The notes under the pieces were generated by a model. It did no database searches. It saw only the letters and a list, made by a program, of their open reading frames with translations, and was not told the origin of the DNA. From contig NC_071669.1 in NCBI RefSeq assembly GCF_028554725.1, positions 1,178,001 through 1,242,000 on the forward strand: a stretch of DNA of 64,000 nucleotides, written 5' to 3'. The DNA comes from Zeugodacus cucurbitae (Eukaryota; Arthropoda; Insecta; Diptera; Tephritidae). Positions 45,660 to 56,735 of this stretch are shown here, piece by piece (within the stretch, counting starts at the first letter, position 1; every line of letters starts with the position of its first letter). Both the position numbers and the translations under genes were made by a program.

Positions 45660-46419
45660 TTTTAGGAATAAATAAGATCATTGAGATCATTTAATAACTG
45701 TTTCAAGTTTAAAATGTGGCAATTTGTCAAAAATATATCTATTAAGAACAAATCAGGTTCAATATAGATATAAATTTACGATATCCCTCATAAATCCATC
45801 CAAATGTGAGCCAAACCGGATAATTTTTCGTACAGCTCGACTCAAAAACCTGCAAAAAAATTCTATTTGTTTTTTTTTTTTTTTTTGTTATAAATACATT
45901 AAATATAATAGCAAAAATTCTTAAACTTCTCTGAAAAAAAATAATACGATATTATAATATAGTAATATAATATACGATATTTCATTATACGTATCAAATA
46001 TAAGATTATTTCTTGGTCAGCAATTATTTGAATCAATATTTATTTAAAAAAAATTGATTGGAATTTTTTAAGCAATACATATCAAATTTTATTATTATTT
46101 TCATTACTTTTTCAAAAATATCACTTCTCTAACAAATAACGTGTAATTTTTACGATATTACACGATAAACGCATACGATACGTTTTTACGTTCGTCTTAC
46201 ATCGTAATTATACTGTGAATGATTGCCTGCTGATCAAATTTAGCCTAACCTAGCGCTTGGCCAACAGGTGGCGCGGCAACGACTAGCGCATATTGGCTGC
46301 ACATATTGTTGTTATTGTAAAGAACAAGCAACACGAATGCAGCGATACATATATATACATTGTAAGACACTTCAATAGAACTTCTGCATATTAACAAATT
46401 TTCATTAATTTCGTCTTAC
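45660..46419. other. Anonymous A+T-rich DNA
   Basis: Contains a T run (about 45870-45887) and ATACGATATTATAAT-like patches. If the minus-strand exon to the right is real, this is the beginning of its first intron. Confidence 0.4.
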
Positions 46420-46460
46420 CTTGAGGTTTTCGAAGCTGCAAAACCCAATTTGACGCTCAT
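46420..46460 (-). CDS. Possible first coding exon MSVKLGFAASKTS, minus strand
   Basis: The last ATG before the donor (46460-46458) opens 13 codons plus two bases with no stop, reading MSVKLGFAASKTS, and ends at GTAAGACG. The upstream 63-codon ORF and other short ATG frames would have to be bypassed. No downstream exon could be found to its left. Gene unknown. Confidence 0.22.
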
Positions 46461-46790
46461 CCAGCGTGCTAAGCACTGCTGCACTTCAGAATATCTTCAT
46501 TCTAATGCGCTCAACTGCATTGCCTTTGGCAGGCACACACTACACTGATTACTACACGGATTTTCTATGAAAACACTACGCCCGCACAGATATTTCATGA
46601 TTTCCTAGTAGCGAACACTTCGAGGAAACACTTTCTACACAAGAAACTATATTTTCATAAGAATTACAAGAGAAATTGATAATTTTCACCAAATTGTTCA
46701 CTCGCGGCAACGAAACCGACGCGTCGAGCTTAAATGGCGGCGGAAACTGACAAGCGCAGCACTGCATTTACTCCGAACGAATTTGTTAGG
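46420..46790 (-). promoter_or_regulatory. Candidate first exon on the minus strand, ending in a consensus donor
   Basis: On the minus strand the sequence from about 46790 runs through TTTCCGCCGCCATTT and housekeeping-leader-like DNA. It ends in AAAACCTCAAG followed by GTAAGACG (exon ends at 46420). It holds an upstream 63-codon ORF (46767-46576). It faces away from a similar + strand segment beginning near 47579. The start of transcription is not defined by any motif seen. Confidence 0.35.
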
Positions 46791-47578
46791 GGTATTCACA
46801 GGGTGGTGCGGAATATTATGAAACGAAAAGCAAAATATTTATGAGTTGCAATTACAACAACAAAAAATAGATTATTTTGTTAAAATCTTTCATTTTATAA
46901 TTTAATGCACTGAGTGCCATGATATCAGCGGCTTCTTCCGCATTAGGTGTGTGTATGAAATTAAAGTGTAAGCAAATGCGTTAAGTTAAACAAGAGATAT
47001 TAGTTGGTATTACTGTGGAACTTCCATAACTCGAACTTCTATTACTCGAAGATCTCCATAACTCGAAATTTTGGAGTGACAGTAGAGTGCAACTTTCATA
47101 CAAATTTCCTTCCATAAATCGAAATTTTCGACAAGGGCAAAATACAAAATCTATTCTTTACTATCGAGGCTTTATTGTACGGAGGCGAACAAAAAATATA
47201 ATATTACACTTATAGATTTCATAAATCGTATAACAAAGGCTTAAGATATAGACGTCAAGAGCCAAACAAAAGCAAAATACAACAAACAAAATTACAGAAA
47301 ACATCTTTTATCGTATGTCCATAAAAATTTTTTGCGAAGTAACTAAATAAAAAAGGGTATAAATCTATATTTTACAGCTTTTTCAAAATTTATATGTTTT
47401 AATGAAATTTCTATAACTCGAAGTCTCTCTAACTCGAAGTTTTTTTGTAGAATATGGTGATTCGAGTTAGATTGTTGGCAACGCGTTCGAATTCTTTTTC
47501 GCCAAACAGTGAATACCACCAACACTTTTTCGGATAGAAAATGCAGCACTGTGTTCTGTCAAATTTCCGCCGCCATTT
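46732..47578. repeat. Inverted pair of about 45-nt segments carrying AAATGGCGGCGGAAA
   Basis: The left arm (46732-46769) reads AAATGGCGGCGGAAACTG through CAGCACTGCATTT. The right arm (47538-47578) is its imperfect inverse, AAATGCAG...CTGTC, then TTTCCGCCGCCATTT. Weak similarity extends outside to TTCGGA. The arms sit at the upstream edges of two diverging leader-like segments. They could be paired core-promoter sequences or ends of an old element. The 770 bp between hold family C debris. Confidence 0.55.
47012..47475 (+). repeat. CTCGAA-rich MITE (family C), copy 3, interrupted
   Basis: The left half (about 47012-47135) begins CTGTGGAACTTCCATAAC. The right half (about 47395-47475) ends GGTGATTCGAGTTAGA. 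About 260 bp of unrelated sequence separates them, so the copy was split by an insertion or rearrangement. Confidence 0.55.
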
Positions 47579-48158
47579 CAGCAAAGTGCTTCAGTGCGCA
47601 GCGTCTCGTGATAGAATTTAGTTAAAAATGTGAATTTAGTGCAAATTATACTTGGAAAATATAGTTAAACGCTTTTACAACAATTGTTGAGTGCAGTCTC
47701 TGTAAGAATTCGTGAAGTGCATGGAGGTTCCGCTGTTCCACTAAGAAGTCACTGCGTTGAGGCTGCCGCCTGCAGTAAGAGTTGGAATGTTTGTATGTGA
47801 GTATGTAAGTGTATGATATTGGAGTGTTTCTGGTAATGAATATTGTATTCTAACGGAATATAGTACCGCTTTATCCATTAATAATGATCGTTTATGTTAA
47901 AGCATAGGTTGGCGTTAATGAGCAAGAGTTCCTGCAAGTGACAAGCAAGCTGGAGCCCTACCTCTTTGACTTCTTAACAAAAACAACAAATTTATGCAAG
48001 TCAGCTTTTGCAGTGCCATCTGCATGTCAAAATATTACCAAAATCAAGCAAATTGTGGAACCCTGTGTTCTTGATTGCTCCTTGCGGCTGGTAGAAACAA
48101 GTGTCAGGTTGGTAATTAGAGTGTCATCTGTTGGTCGCTTGCTGAGATCTTTGCACTG
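47579..48158 (+). other. Exon-like pair on the plus strand, gene unknown
   Basis: A leader-like segment begins near 47579 and has a donor GTAAGA at 47775. A second segment opens after TAG/G at 47908 and stays open for 83 codons to a donor GTAAGT at 48159. It reads VGVNEQEFLQV, then LEPYLFDFL, CKSAFAVPSAC and IVEPCVLDCSL. The two cannot be joined into an ATG-initiated frame, because TAA blocks the first one. It may be an old pseudogene, a non-coding transcript or chance. No family recognised. Confidence 0.25.
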
Positions 48159-48291
48159 TAAGTTGCTGAGAGATCACTAACTAATCACAATAGACAGCAT
48201 ATATGGATGTTGTAGCACGCAAATATATATTTATCGTAAGAACTAATAACTTAAATATCGTAAAAATTTGTTTTCTGTCGAAAGGATATAT

Positions 48292-48599
48292 GAGATGTGT
48301 TCAAAAACTAACGGGAATATTAATTTTTTGATACAATATTTATTTATTCATCTACATTATTGTTGTTGCCACCTTCAAAATAGTCCCTATTTGATATTAT
48401 TTGCTTATCCCGCGCTTCTTCCTAACGTCGAAACATTTCTTAAACGCAGTTTTTTGGATAGCCTTCGGCTTTCAGCGATTTCTTGTTTGTTAGGCGATAG
48501 CTCTTTAAGGCTCTCTTTATTTTTGGAAATAGCAAAAAGGCAACCGGAGTTATGTCGGGCGAATATGGAGGCTGGGGCATCGTTACAGAACTGAATATA
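48292..48599 (-). mobile_element. Truncated mariner (mellifera-like), transposase C-terminal remnant
   Basis: The left end GTGTTCAAAAACTAACGGGA is the element's terminal repeat. The minus strand then encodes, in broken frames, PPYSPDITPVAFLLFPKIKR and LKSYRL. This matches the last catalytic block of mariner transposases (PYSPDLAP-x-D-x-FLFP), but the catalytic Asp position is not preserved. The element ends abruptly where a family C MITE begins at 48600. Confidence 0.75.
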
Positions 48600-48765
48600 C
48601 AGTTGAATTTCCATAACTCGAACTGCTCTAACTCGAAGTTCTCCATAATTCGAACTATTGAATTGGCAATAGAAGTCAAACAAATTACCTTCTGAAACTC
48701 GGAAGTCTGTCTAACTCGAAGTTGTTTTGTAGATTATGGTGATTCGAGTTAGAGAAGTTCCACTG
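48600..48765 (+). repeat. CTCGAA-rich MITE (family C), copy 4, best preserved
   Basis: CAGTTGAATTTCCATAACTC at the left and GAGTTAGAGAAGTTCCACTG at the right are inverted repeats of over 20 bp. TA lies on both sides. Internal AACTCGAAGTT units repeat in direct and inverse orientation. The ends and target are compatible with a Tc1/mariner/pogo-type element. It abuts the mariner remnant on its left and so probably inserted into it. Confidence 0.75.
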
Positions 48766-50587
48766 TATATGAATATCAATAAATAAAATGTTGACGATTG
48801 GACTCTTCTAAGGCCATTTTACAATCTTTAAATAATTTTGTATACGTTTGAAAAAGCCAAAGGTTATTCCATGTCTCTCAGTAGTAGTTTCCCTGGCCAT
48901 GGGCTGAAAAAAGTGGGTTTGAGATATGCAAAATAGACAAGGACTTGCTAATAAATTGTTGATTTTACTATATACATTGGAAATGACATCCAGAGAGTAT
49001 GAGAACCTCACAAATATAAATTGATTTTTGTGAAAACTTTCCTATTAAATCTCACTTCGATCTCAGAATTTCTTTTAACCTCAACACTTTACTGCAGAAC
49101 ATGAAACTTAAACTGTATCGTCAAAGCAAGTTGTATGCGAAAATTGATTTATTACAAACCAGTTTTAACCTGCCGCTACAGTTGTATAAATTTAACTGCT
49201 GCTTTGGCACAAACAACCAGACTCCACCGTGTAAACGACGAGTTTATAGATGCGCATTTACACATTTACTTTATTTATGTGACAGCTGAAGGAAATGAAC
49301 AGAAGGCACACCGACCGTCCGGTGAAATATGTGACCAACGAACAAAGAGCGCACATAATGAATATTCTATTATTTGCTCACAAATATGTGTATGTGTGTA
49401 TGTGTGTGTATTGGTTGGTTGGTTGTTAAGTAGTACAGCGCACTATGCGGCAGCGGCGGCGGTGGCGTATGTTGCACGTACACGCAGTTAAATATTCCTA
49501 GTCAAGCGACATGTGGCATATGGCTGATAATTCACACACACACACACACACACACATACATACAAACATTGAAATATCGGTGTTTAACTGTGTATGTGTG
49601 AGAGTGTGTGTGTGTTTGTAAAACCGACTTACCGTTGTTATTAGTTGGCATAATAGATGAAATGAGAATGCAAAGACAAATGGACATAAAAGCAAACGAA
49701 TAATGCATAGACACAGCGCAGAGCAACAACAACAACAACGTCATTTGTTGTTTGTGAAAATATTAACATTTACAAATGTTTGCCAACACAAAGGCAAATG
49801 AAGGTTCGCATTCATTGCAGTAGCCGCCTGACTGCTGGCTGAGTGTGTCATTTCGCCACTGCGGCATGCGCCGACAGCCGGTGTAATAACGCATTCAAGC
49901 CGAGAGTGTCCATTGTAGTTGCAATAAATGAGGAGAGCAGGAGTGTAAGGGCGAAGAAGAGGCGGGTGAGAGGAAGAAAGGGAGTGAGGGGTGTCCGTAG
50001 CGTTAAAACAATGAAATGTGAAACATTTGTGTGGAACTTCAGCTTGCTTGTGCTATATTTATACAGCATGTAATGCTAACTAACTCCATCACTTTACACA
50101 AAAACAAATACAAACACAAGCGCAGAAATGTAGATTTACAGCAATTCTTTATTTTAGCACGAATGTCCTTCGCATTCGCATTCGGTGTTGTTTGGGGCTG
50201 TGCACTGCGCTGTGACTTAATTATTCCTTCTTAGCAGTGTTCTTCATTGTTGTTGCTGTTGTTGCCTTGTTTTGTTACTATTGCAGTCATTGCTCGCCTA
50301 CTTTCACCACAAAAACAAAAACAAAAAAGCCCTAAACTTAGACAATAAAATTAATTATCCAAACATTACACTGCATTAGGCTATACGTTGTTCGTTGTGT
50401 GTCTGTAGGCTTTGATAAACTCAAGTGTTCTGCTGAAAAAACAAGAAAGAATCTTTATTAGTTACATACTTGTATTAGTATTTACTGCCTTATAAGTCCG
50501 TGGCAGCTCCTCAAGCAACTGAGTACTAGCTACTTAATAACCACTACAAACATACATATACTATATATCGAAATATCCTAATATATA
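48766..50587. other. Anonymous DNA with microsatellites
   Basis: Contains an AC run (49533-49556), GTGTGTATGTGTG-type runs near 49385 and 49595, and a CAACAACAACAACAACG run at about 49723. ORFs 49135-49491 and 49843-50073 show no recognised domains. Confidence 0.45.
49533..49556 (+). repeat. AC dinucleotide microsatellite, 12 units
   Basis: Uninterrupted CA repeats in anonymous DNA. Confidence 0.9.
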
Positions 50588-50772
50588 CAGTGGAACTTCT
50601 CTAACTCGAAGATAGGAATTCTTAAAAATCTGCCTCGATAGTAAATTTTTAAATTTTGTGTTATGTTCTGGTCGAAAAGTTAGATTTATAGCAGAAATTT
50701 TGTATGAAATTTGACTTCTATTATTATGGAGATCTTCGAGTTATAGAAGTTCGAATTAAATAAGCTCCACTG
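50588..50772 (+). repeat. CTCGAA-rich MITE (family C), copy 5
   Basis: Begins CAGTGGAACTTCTCTAACTC after TA and ends TAAGCTCCACTG followed by TA. It has a rearranged interior: GTTATAGAAGTTCGAATT near the right end, and TCTGCCTCGATAGTAAA, also seen inverted near 47155. Confidence 0.7.
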
Positions 50773-50981
50773 TAATTGCGTTTGTGTTAACTACTAAATT
50801 CCTTAATTTCCTTCGCTGCGTTTTCGATTTTCCTTTAGTTCGTGCACACGTGCACACTTTGGGACAACGCGGAGACATTCAAGGTCATTTGTTTTTGACT
50901 TCATAATTACTGGTAAAGGTAGATAGTTTATGGGAAAAACCAAAAATCGAAACCAAAAATATATTAGCAAGCAAAGTCCAA

Positions 50982-51149
50982 GCTGGAGGAAGCCGCGGAA
51001 GAGGACGTCCTCCACTCCGGTGGAAAGACCAAGTGCAAAGTGACCTGGCTTCACTTGGTGTTTCCAGGTGGCGCCAAAAAGCAAAACGGAGGACTGAGTG
51101 GCGCGCTCTGGTTAAAACGGTTCCTACGCCAAATATATGTATATATATC
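50982..51149 (+). mobile_element. Non-LTR retrotransposon 3' end, copy b (168 bp)
   Basis: Encodes only the last codons GGSRGRGRPPLRWKDQVQ and SRWRQKAKRR-like, ending CTACGCCAAA plus a TATATGTATATATAT tail. Extremely 5'-truncated. It shares the TA-type tail with copy a at 5737. Confidence 0.75.
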
Positions 51150-51918
51150 AGTCCAAGTAGACCCGCAAACCACAGCAAGTCTCTTTTGACTTCTTTCTCT
51201 CAAAGAAGACATATGAAACTTTGACTATACTTTATTTTTGTATTCTTTAAAGACATTCAGTAAAATATTTGAATAAACAAGTTTACAAAAATAATTAAAC
51301 AGCACAGCACACATAACCTCAAAGATAAGAGGAGTCGTAAAGCCGTCCGTTATCTCTATGCAATTCACTTTACAAAGTTTTGTCGTAAAAATACTCATTA
51401 AATTCAACGTAAAAGCGCAATTAAACTTGCAGAGCGCGCAAGACAGACAGCAAATGTTGAACTCTGATAATGAAGCATAACTTTCGGCAGAAACAGTTTG
51501 ATGTATTTGGCAATTTCTGGTATTTCTTTGGAAATTTGTTTTGAAGACACATCATGTTTGCCGTGGGTTTATTAAACAAGAAAGATGGGAGAGAATGGAG
51601 CAGACAAAAGTTGATCCGATGAGAATCTCTGAAGTAAACGCACGAGAAGCATACTTTTAGGCGATTTAGAGCAAATTCTTTGTATAAGTTAAAAAAAAAA
51701 ATCAAAAGACGATCTCATTAATTTCAAGAGAAATAGTTCGAGTACTCAGCTACATTCTAAAAATCTCGTGTAAGTGTAATATTGATCTTATGTGGGATTT
51801 GAAGTGATCTTAAATGAATTACCAGATCAGTAGGTCAGTAATTGGGGTAAATGTATCGTTGTGATACGATCTTGAGTGAATAAGGTTTTTCTATAAAAGT
51901 CTAAATCTTATTATATTA
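51150..51918. other. Anonymous DNA, nothing recognised
   Basis: Minus-strand ORFs at 51225-51705 lack motifs. No repeat-family member recognised. Confidence 0.45.
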
Positions 51919-53194
51919 GGTCTAAAATTTTGCTTCCGCCCCCTTTTTTTGTAAATTTAAGGCTTTATTGTATAAAAATGGTTACAAAAATTTTATTCAA
52001 AATATTGGCCGTCGCTAGCTACTTTTTTTGACCAACTTATTGGCAGCATGCGTATTCCGTGACGAAAGAACTCTTCATCTTTCGAGTCGATCCAAGTATA
52101 AATCCAATTTTTGACTTCTTCATAAGAACTGAAGTGCTCGTTAGCTAGACTGTGTGCCATCGATCGGAACAAGTGGTAGTCAGATGGAGAATAAGGCGGG
52201 TGGGGTAAGAACTCCAATTTCAGCGTCTCCAAATATTTTTTAATCACCTTTGCAAAGTGAGGCCGAGCATTGTCATGCTGGAGAATGACTTTACCGTGTC
52301 TTTCCTCGTACTGTGGTCGTTTTACTTTAAGCGCTCGGCTCAAACGCATCAATTGCGTTCGGTATCGATCTCCTATGATGGTTTCACTTGGCTTTATAAT
52401 AGCTCATAATATATCACCCTCAGTGGGTCCCACCAAATGCAAAGCATGGCCTTGGCGCCGTGAATGTTCGGTTTTGCCGTCGATGTGGAGGCATGTCCAG
52501 GCTTTCCCCATGACTTTCTTCGCTTAGGATTATCGTAGTGGACCCATTTTTCGTCGCCAGTTACAATGCGATGTAAAAATCCCTTTTGGTTGTGCCTTTG
52601 AAGCAGCTGCACACATGCAAAGAAGCGTCGTTCGACATCTCTTGGTTTCATAAGTCATAAGGAACCCAGTTTCCTTGTTACTGAATCATCCCCATGGCTT
52701 TGAGGCGTTTTGATACGGCTTGCTGTGTCACTTGCAACGATTCGGCCAATTCCTCTTGGGTTTGAAACGCATCTTGGTCCAGTAATGCTTCCAATTCAGC
52801 ATCTTCGAAAATCTTCTCCCTTCCACCACCATGCCGGTCTTCGACTTCATAATCACCATTCTTAAAACGTTGAAACCATTCGCGACATGTTCTTTCACTT
52901 AGGAAAGCCTCACCGTACGTATCCGAAAGCATTCGATGAGCCTCAGTCGCACTTTTCTTGTAATTAAAAAAGAAAAGCAAAATTTTCCGCAAATGTCGAG
53001 AATTCGGCTCAAAAAGTGACATTTTCAATTGAGAATAAGTTTGGGATGCAAACAGGTCTCTACAAATATTTTGTTGGTTTAAAGTTGACACAAATGTCCA
53101 AGATCGATATAAAACGTTTTAATCGATTTAATCGACCAGTGCTTGACACTAGAGACATCTATTGGAAAACGGCGGAACGGCAAAGTTGTAGACC
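51919..53194 (-). mobile_element. Full-length but inactive mariner element (mauritiana-like)
   Basis: Inverted ends GGTCTAAAATTTTGCTTCCG and GGCGGAA...AAGTTGTAGACC lie next to TA on both sides (51917-51918 and 53195-53196). The 1276-bp length is normal for mariner. A broken transposase fills the interior on the minus strand. The same terminal sequence bounds the deleted derivative at 11089-11410. Confidence 0.88.
51993..53022 (-). pseudogene. Mariner transposase pseudogene
   Basis: The likely start is the Met of MSLFEPNSRHLRK at 53022. The N-terminal helix-turn-helix region (RTCREWFQRFKNGD and TQQAVSKRLKAMG) is followed by a stop at 52680-52678. A frame change comes after PYDL. The first catalytic block is GDEKWVHYDNPKR. 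A second frame change follows YYELL. The second block is LQHDNARPH, and the third reads PPYSPSDYHLF. In the family the last block is PYSPDLAPSDYHLF, so four residues (12 nt) before the third catalytic Asp are missing and the D34D spacing becomes D30D. It ends near KVASDGQYFE. Clearly non-functional. Confidence 0.88.
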
Positions 53195-55766
53195 TATCTT
53201 GTTATAATCAATTTAAATTCCAGATTTAGCCTCAACTTCGAATAGGCAGACATATTTATACCAAAAAGAAAAGGAAATTCAAATTAAAATCCCAATTGCT
53301 CTAGTACATGTGATCAATTTCCAATTCTTTTCCTTCAAAATAGAATTCTACATCTAAATTCCCATTTCATGGCGAAGAGCAAACAAATTGTGCTGGTCAA
53401 TATCCAAAATCACACATGAACACACATTTAACCATACATGAAAGTATCTCACACCCTCAGTTTCAAAACCCCTCTTCGGTTCACACACACACAGAGAAGT
53501 TTACACATAAATTCCGAAAAGCGTATTGTGGCTGCCACAAAACCGACTTTGCTTTGAATTTCTTAATGGCGATTAATACATAAAATCGCATTGAACTTGC
53601 CACTGCTGCCACACAATTGAGGAATACGCGTATAACAAGAGCAAGGAAAATAAAATACAATAAAATTTACCAAGCTACACAACAACAACAAAATGCCGAC
53701 ATATACTAAATTTCCATTGTATTCAAGCAAGTCCAAGTAGGCAAGTGGTGAGTGAGTGCGGCTTTCGAAATGGAGCATTAAATGTGCTTACAAGCAAGCA
53801 GCCTGCCTACCACCACTCTCGGCCGGCCAATAAAGGAGTGTAATCCACTTTTTGTTTGCGTAGACATGACGATATGGCGAAGCAGTAGAAGCTTGGGGAA
53901 AAGTTTGGCAAAAGTAGCGCGCGCAAGAAGACATAAAAGTCCAATGAAGACTTAGACGACCAAACAAATGAAGCGAGTGTGGCAGCAGAGTGGGGTAGTA
54001 GCGAGAGAGAGAGAGAGAGAGAGGAGGGCCGTTTGTTGTGGTGCGTGTAAGCGGGTCATTTGTATGTTTTTATTGTGTCACCAACTTTAATGTCAAGCAT
54101 TTCCGTTATATGCCAAAAGCGGTGTGTTGGTGTGTAGAAGAATCTCCAGTGTGTCAGTGTGTGCTGTCGGTCAGCATGAAGATTTGAGCAAACAAATGAA
54201 GTCGCCTCGCAGTGGATGCGTGTGTGTGTGTGTGTAAATATTTGAGAGCGTCAAATTGTGCTACTTTCTGCTGTTTGAGCCGTGAGAGTTTATGAGTTGT
54301 GCTGGCGAAGGACATCAAAGGCGCACTTTGTGTGTGTGTATGTCTGTTTATCTTCATATTTGCGCCGTAATGTATGCTTGCAGTCTATGTGACATGGTGA
54401 ATATTTTAAAATGCTGCTGCCAAACATTTTCTAATTTTTTTACAGTATTCTTTACTCTTATTTGCGTAGTGCTCGTGTCTTCCAAGTTTCTCACGCTGTA
54501 CACATTTACTCATAGCACAGAAAGTTGGTAGACATGCGTGCGTGTGACACACTTTGTAAAGCACTGCCAACCCTCTTAATGCCGTTATTCGCTACAATTT
54601 CGCCTGTCATGATTAGGTATATAACGGTTTGTGCTTGCCTGTGTGTAATTGTAGCCTGACTGCTATCCAATCAATAGTTCTTGTTAGACACAAAACGACG
54701 ACAGTCGTGAGTCAAACACGTAATAATAACCTTCAAGTATTAATTTCATTTTCATGCCGCCTCATGCCACTCGCCACTGTCGCTACAAACCGTTAGTTGG
54801 TGTGTGTGTGTTGTTAGTTGTTGTAAGCACAACTAGGTTTCACTAATTCTTTTCGATTTCCTTTCTTCGATTTCACTTTTCTTGTTCGCAAACAATTTAT
54901 TTGAGTTTTTATGCCTTCGTGTGTTCGCCGAGTATTGAAAGGCAGCGCACAAAAGTCGCTGTTTAAAAGTCACAGCGAACAAGCAGAGATGTGAAGAAGT
55001 AAAGTAGAAAAAAGTAGAAAAGTAGGAAATAATGTGAAAGTTAGCAGAAGTCAACTGAGTGGGAACTAAGAATCTTTGCAAGAATTGCAGTCACACATTC
55101 CACTTCGACGAGCTCCTTTACCTCCGCTACTTACTGAATTCCTTTTCTACTGCGAATTAATTTGTGCACTGAGCGCGAGAACTTTTTCAATAACATCGAA
55201 TAAGCGGACGCATATAACGCACATACTAAGCACTTCTGCTGCATCCTAAGGCTGGCTGGCTGGCTCGTTCACTCGCTCACTCACTCGCTGGCTCACCCAT
55301 TCGGAAGCCGCATTGTGCGAAACTCTTTTCTTAAGTTGTGTTGCAAAGGTGAAAGGTGGTGTAGTAAGCCACTTAAGTGGCATATTTCACATTTTATGAT
55401 GTTGCTTAAGGTGTGCAATAACAGCGGCTTTAGAAAGTATGTGGCATATTTCATAAAGGAAATTTGTAGATGGCAGAGCATGTGAGCTTTCTTGAGTTGC
55501 CCTCCCAGAAAAGTTGCTCATAATGTATATGGTTTGTCTATAAAAACAATTTGTGGTTACAACGACTTAGGAACACCCGCCGTGCGTTAACTAAATATTA
55601 AAAAAAGTTCCTAAACCTCTCTCTCATAAAGTAGCTGAAGTGTTATGTGCTCGTTAATGTAATTATGCAGCAGCACGCTGCTTAGGCTGAGCACACATAA
55701 GAAAGTGAAGTTAAAAATATACGATTTAATTGGTCAGTTGAGCAGACAGCTGAGAAGACATATGAC
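53195..55766. other. Anonymous DNA, nothing coding recognised
   Basis: Includes GA and TG microsatellites (54003-54022, 54220-54233) and CACACACA near 53485. ORFs are short and explained by these or by T-rich sequence. Confidence 0.45.
54003..54022 (+). repeat. GA dinucleotide microsatellite
   Basis: Ten GA units followed by GAGGAGG. No function inferred. Confidence 0.9.
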
Positions 55767-55930
55767 GTGTGTTCAAAAAATAACGGGAATTTTCGGTTTT
55801 CGAAAAAAATATTCAAAAATTTTAACAATATTGGTTTATTCGTCTTCAAAATGATTCCTATTTATTAGTTGAAATCAAAAAATACAAATTTTTCAAATTT
55901 ATCTTTAACATTTAATGGTAATATACGGTT
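55767..55930 (-). mobile_element. Mariner (mellifera-like) end fragment
   Basis: GTGTGTTCAAAAAATAACGG begins the fragment. ATTCGTCTTCAAAATGATTC, related to the start of the copies at 48292 and 59280, follows. It decays within about 160 bp. No transposase blocks remain. Confidence 0.55.
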
Positions 55931-55953
55931 TTGGCATTCGTTTTTCCCATTAA

Positions 55954-56619
55954 GGGGCTATTCTGGTCTGGCATGAATTTTAGGCTTTTTTTAAACTAAT
56001 ATAAACAAATGAAAACATTTTTTCCATTATTATATATGTTTTTTTATTGACATTTTAATAATATAAAAAAATAGCAAGAAAAAAACCAAAATTCGTCGAA
56101 ATATGGGCCGGTGGAGTGGGGGATTCAAAAAAAAAAAAACGGAGCGTCCTGGTTGACGTGATTTCAACACTTGTAGAGATCTAAAACACAAAAAGACAAG
56201 AAGATTCTTCATTAGCAAGGATGTCGTTATCGGGTTGACCATTTTCAGAAAAAAAACAAAATAACAAAATGGCGTCGACTTGAAAAAAAATTTTTTTTGA
56301 CCCGATTTTTTCGACCTTTTCGAATTTTTTAAAAATACTTCAAATCAAAATTTTTGGAAACTCAAGGCAGACACGATAGAGAAATGTATAAAGAAGATAT
56401 ATACCAAATTTCAGGAATCGGTTCAGTAGAACTTGAGATATCATGTCAACCACCTCAAAAAAAGTAGTTACGATAAAAACGCGTTTAAAGTTTAGGAGAC
56501 CGTTCGAATTTTCGAATTTTGAAAAATCCTTCCAAGGTCATATTTTCGAATATCTAAACTTTCAAAATATGCAAAAAAAAAGGATTTTTTTTTTCAAAAT
56601 CCTAGACCAGAATACCCCC
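55954..56619. mobile_element. TTAA-flanked non-autonomous DNA element, family F
   Basis: TTAA at 55950-55953 and 56620-56623 flank inverted ends GGGGCTATTCTGGTCTGG and CCTAGACCAGAATACCCCC. The interior is A-rich with no ORF of note. The ends differ from family E although the target is the same. Only one copy is present here. piggyBac- or Kolobok-type mobilisation is inferred from TTAA. Confidence 0.65.
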
Positions 56620-56735
56620 TTAAGTTTTTCTCACTAAAAGGAAGTACTCACCAGCATCTTTATAGATAAAATCCAAATTAATGTCTCATATATCAAGGAG
56701 TTTCGGATCCATTTTGCAGTTACAAAATTTTTCAG

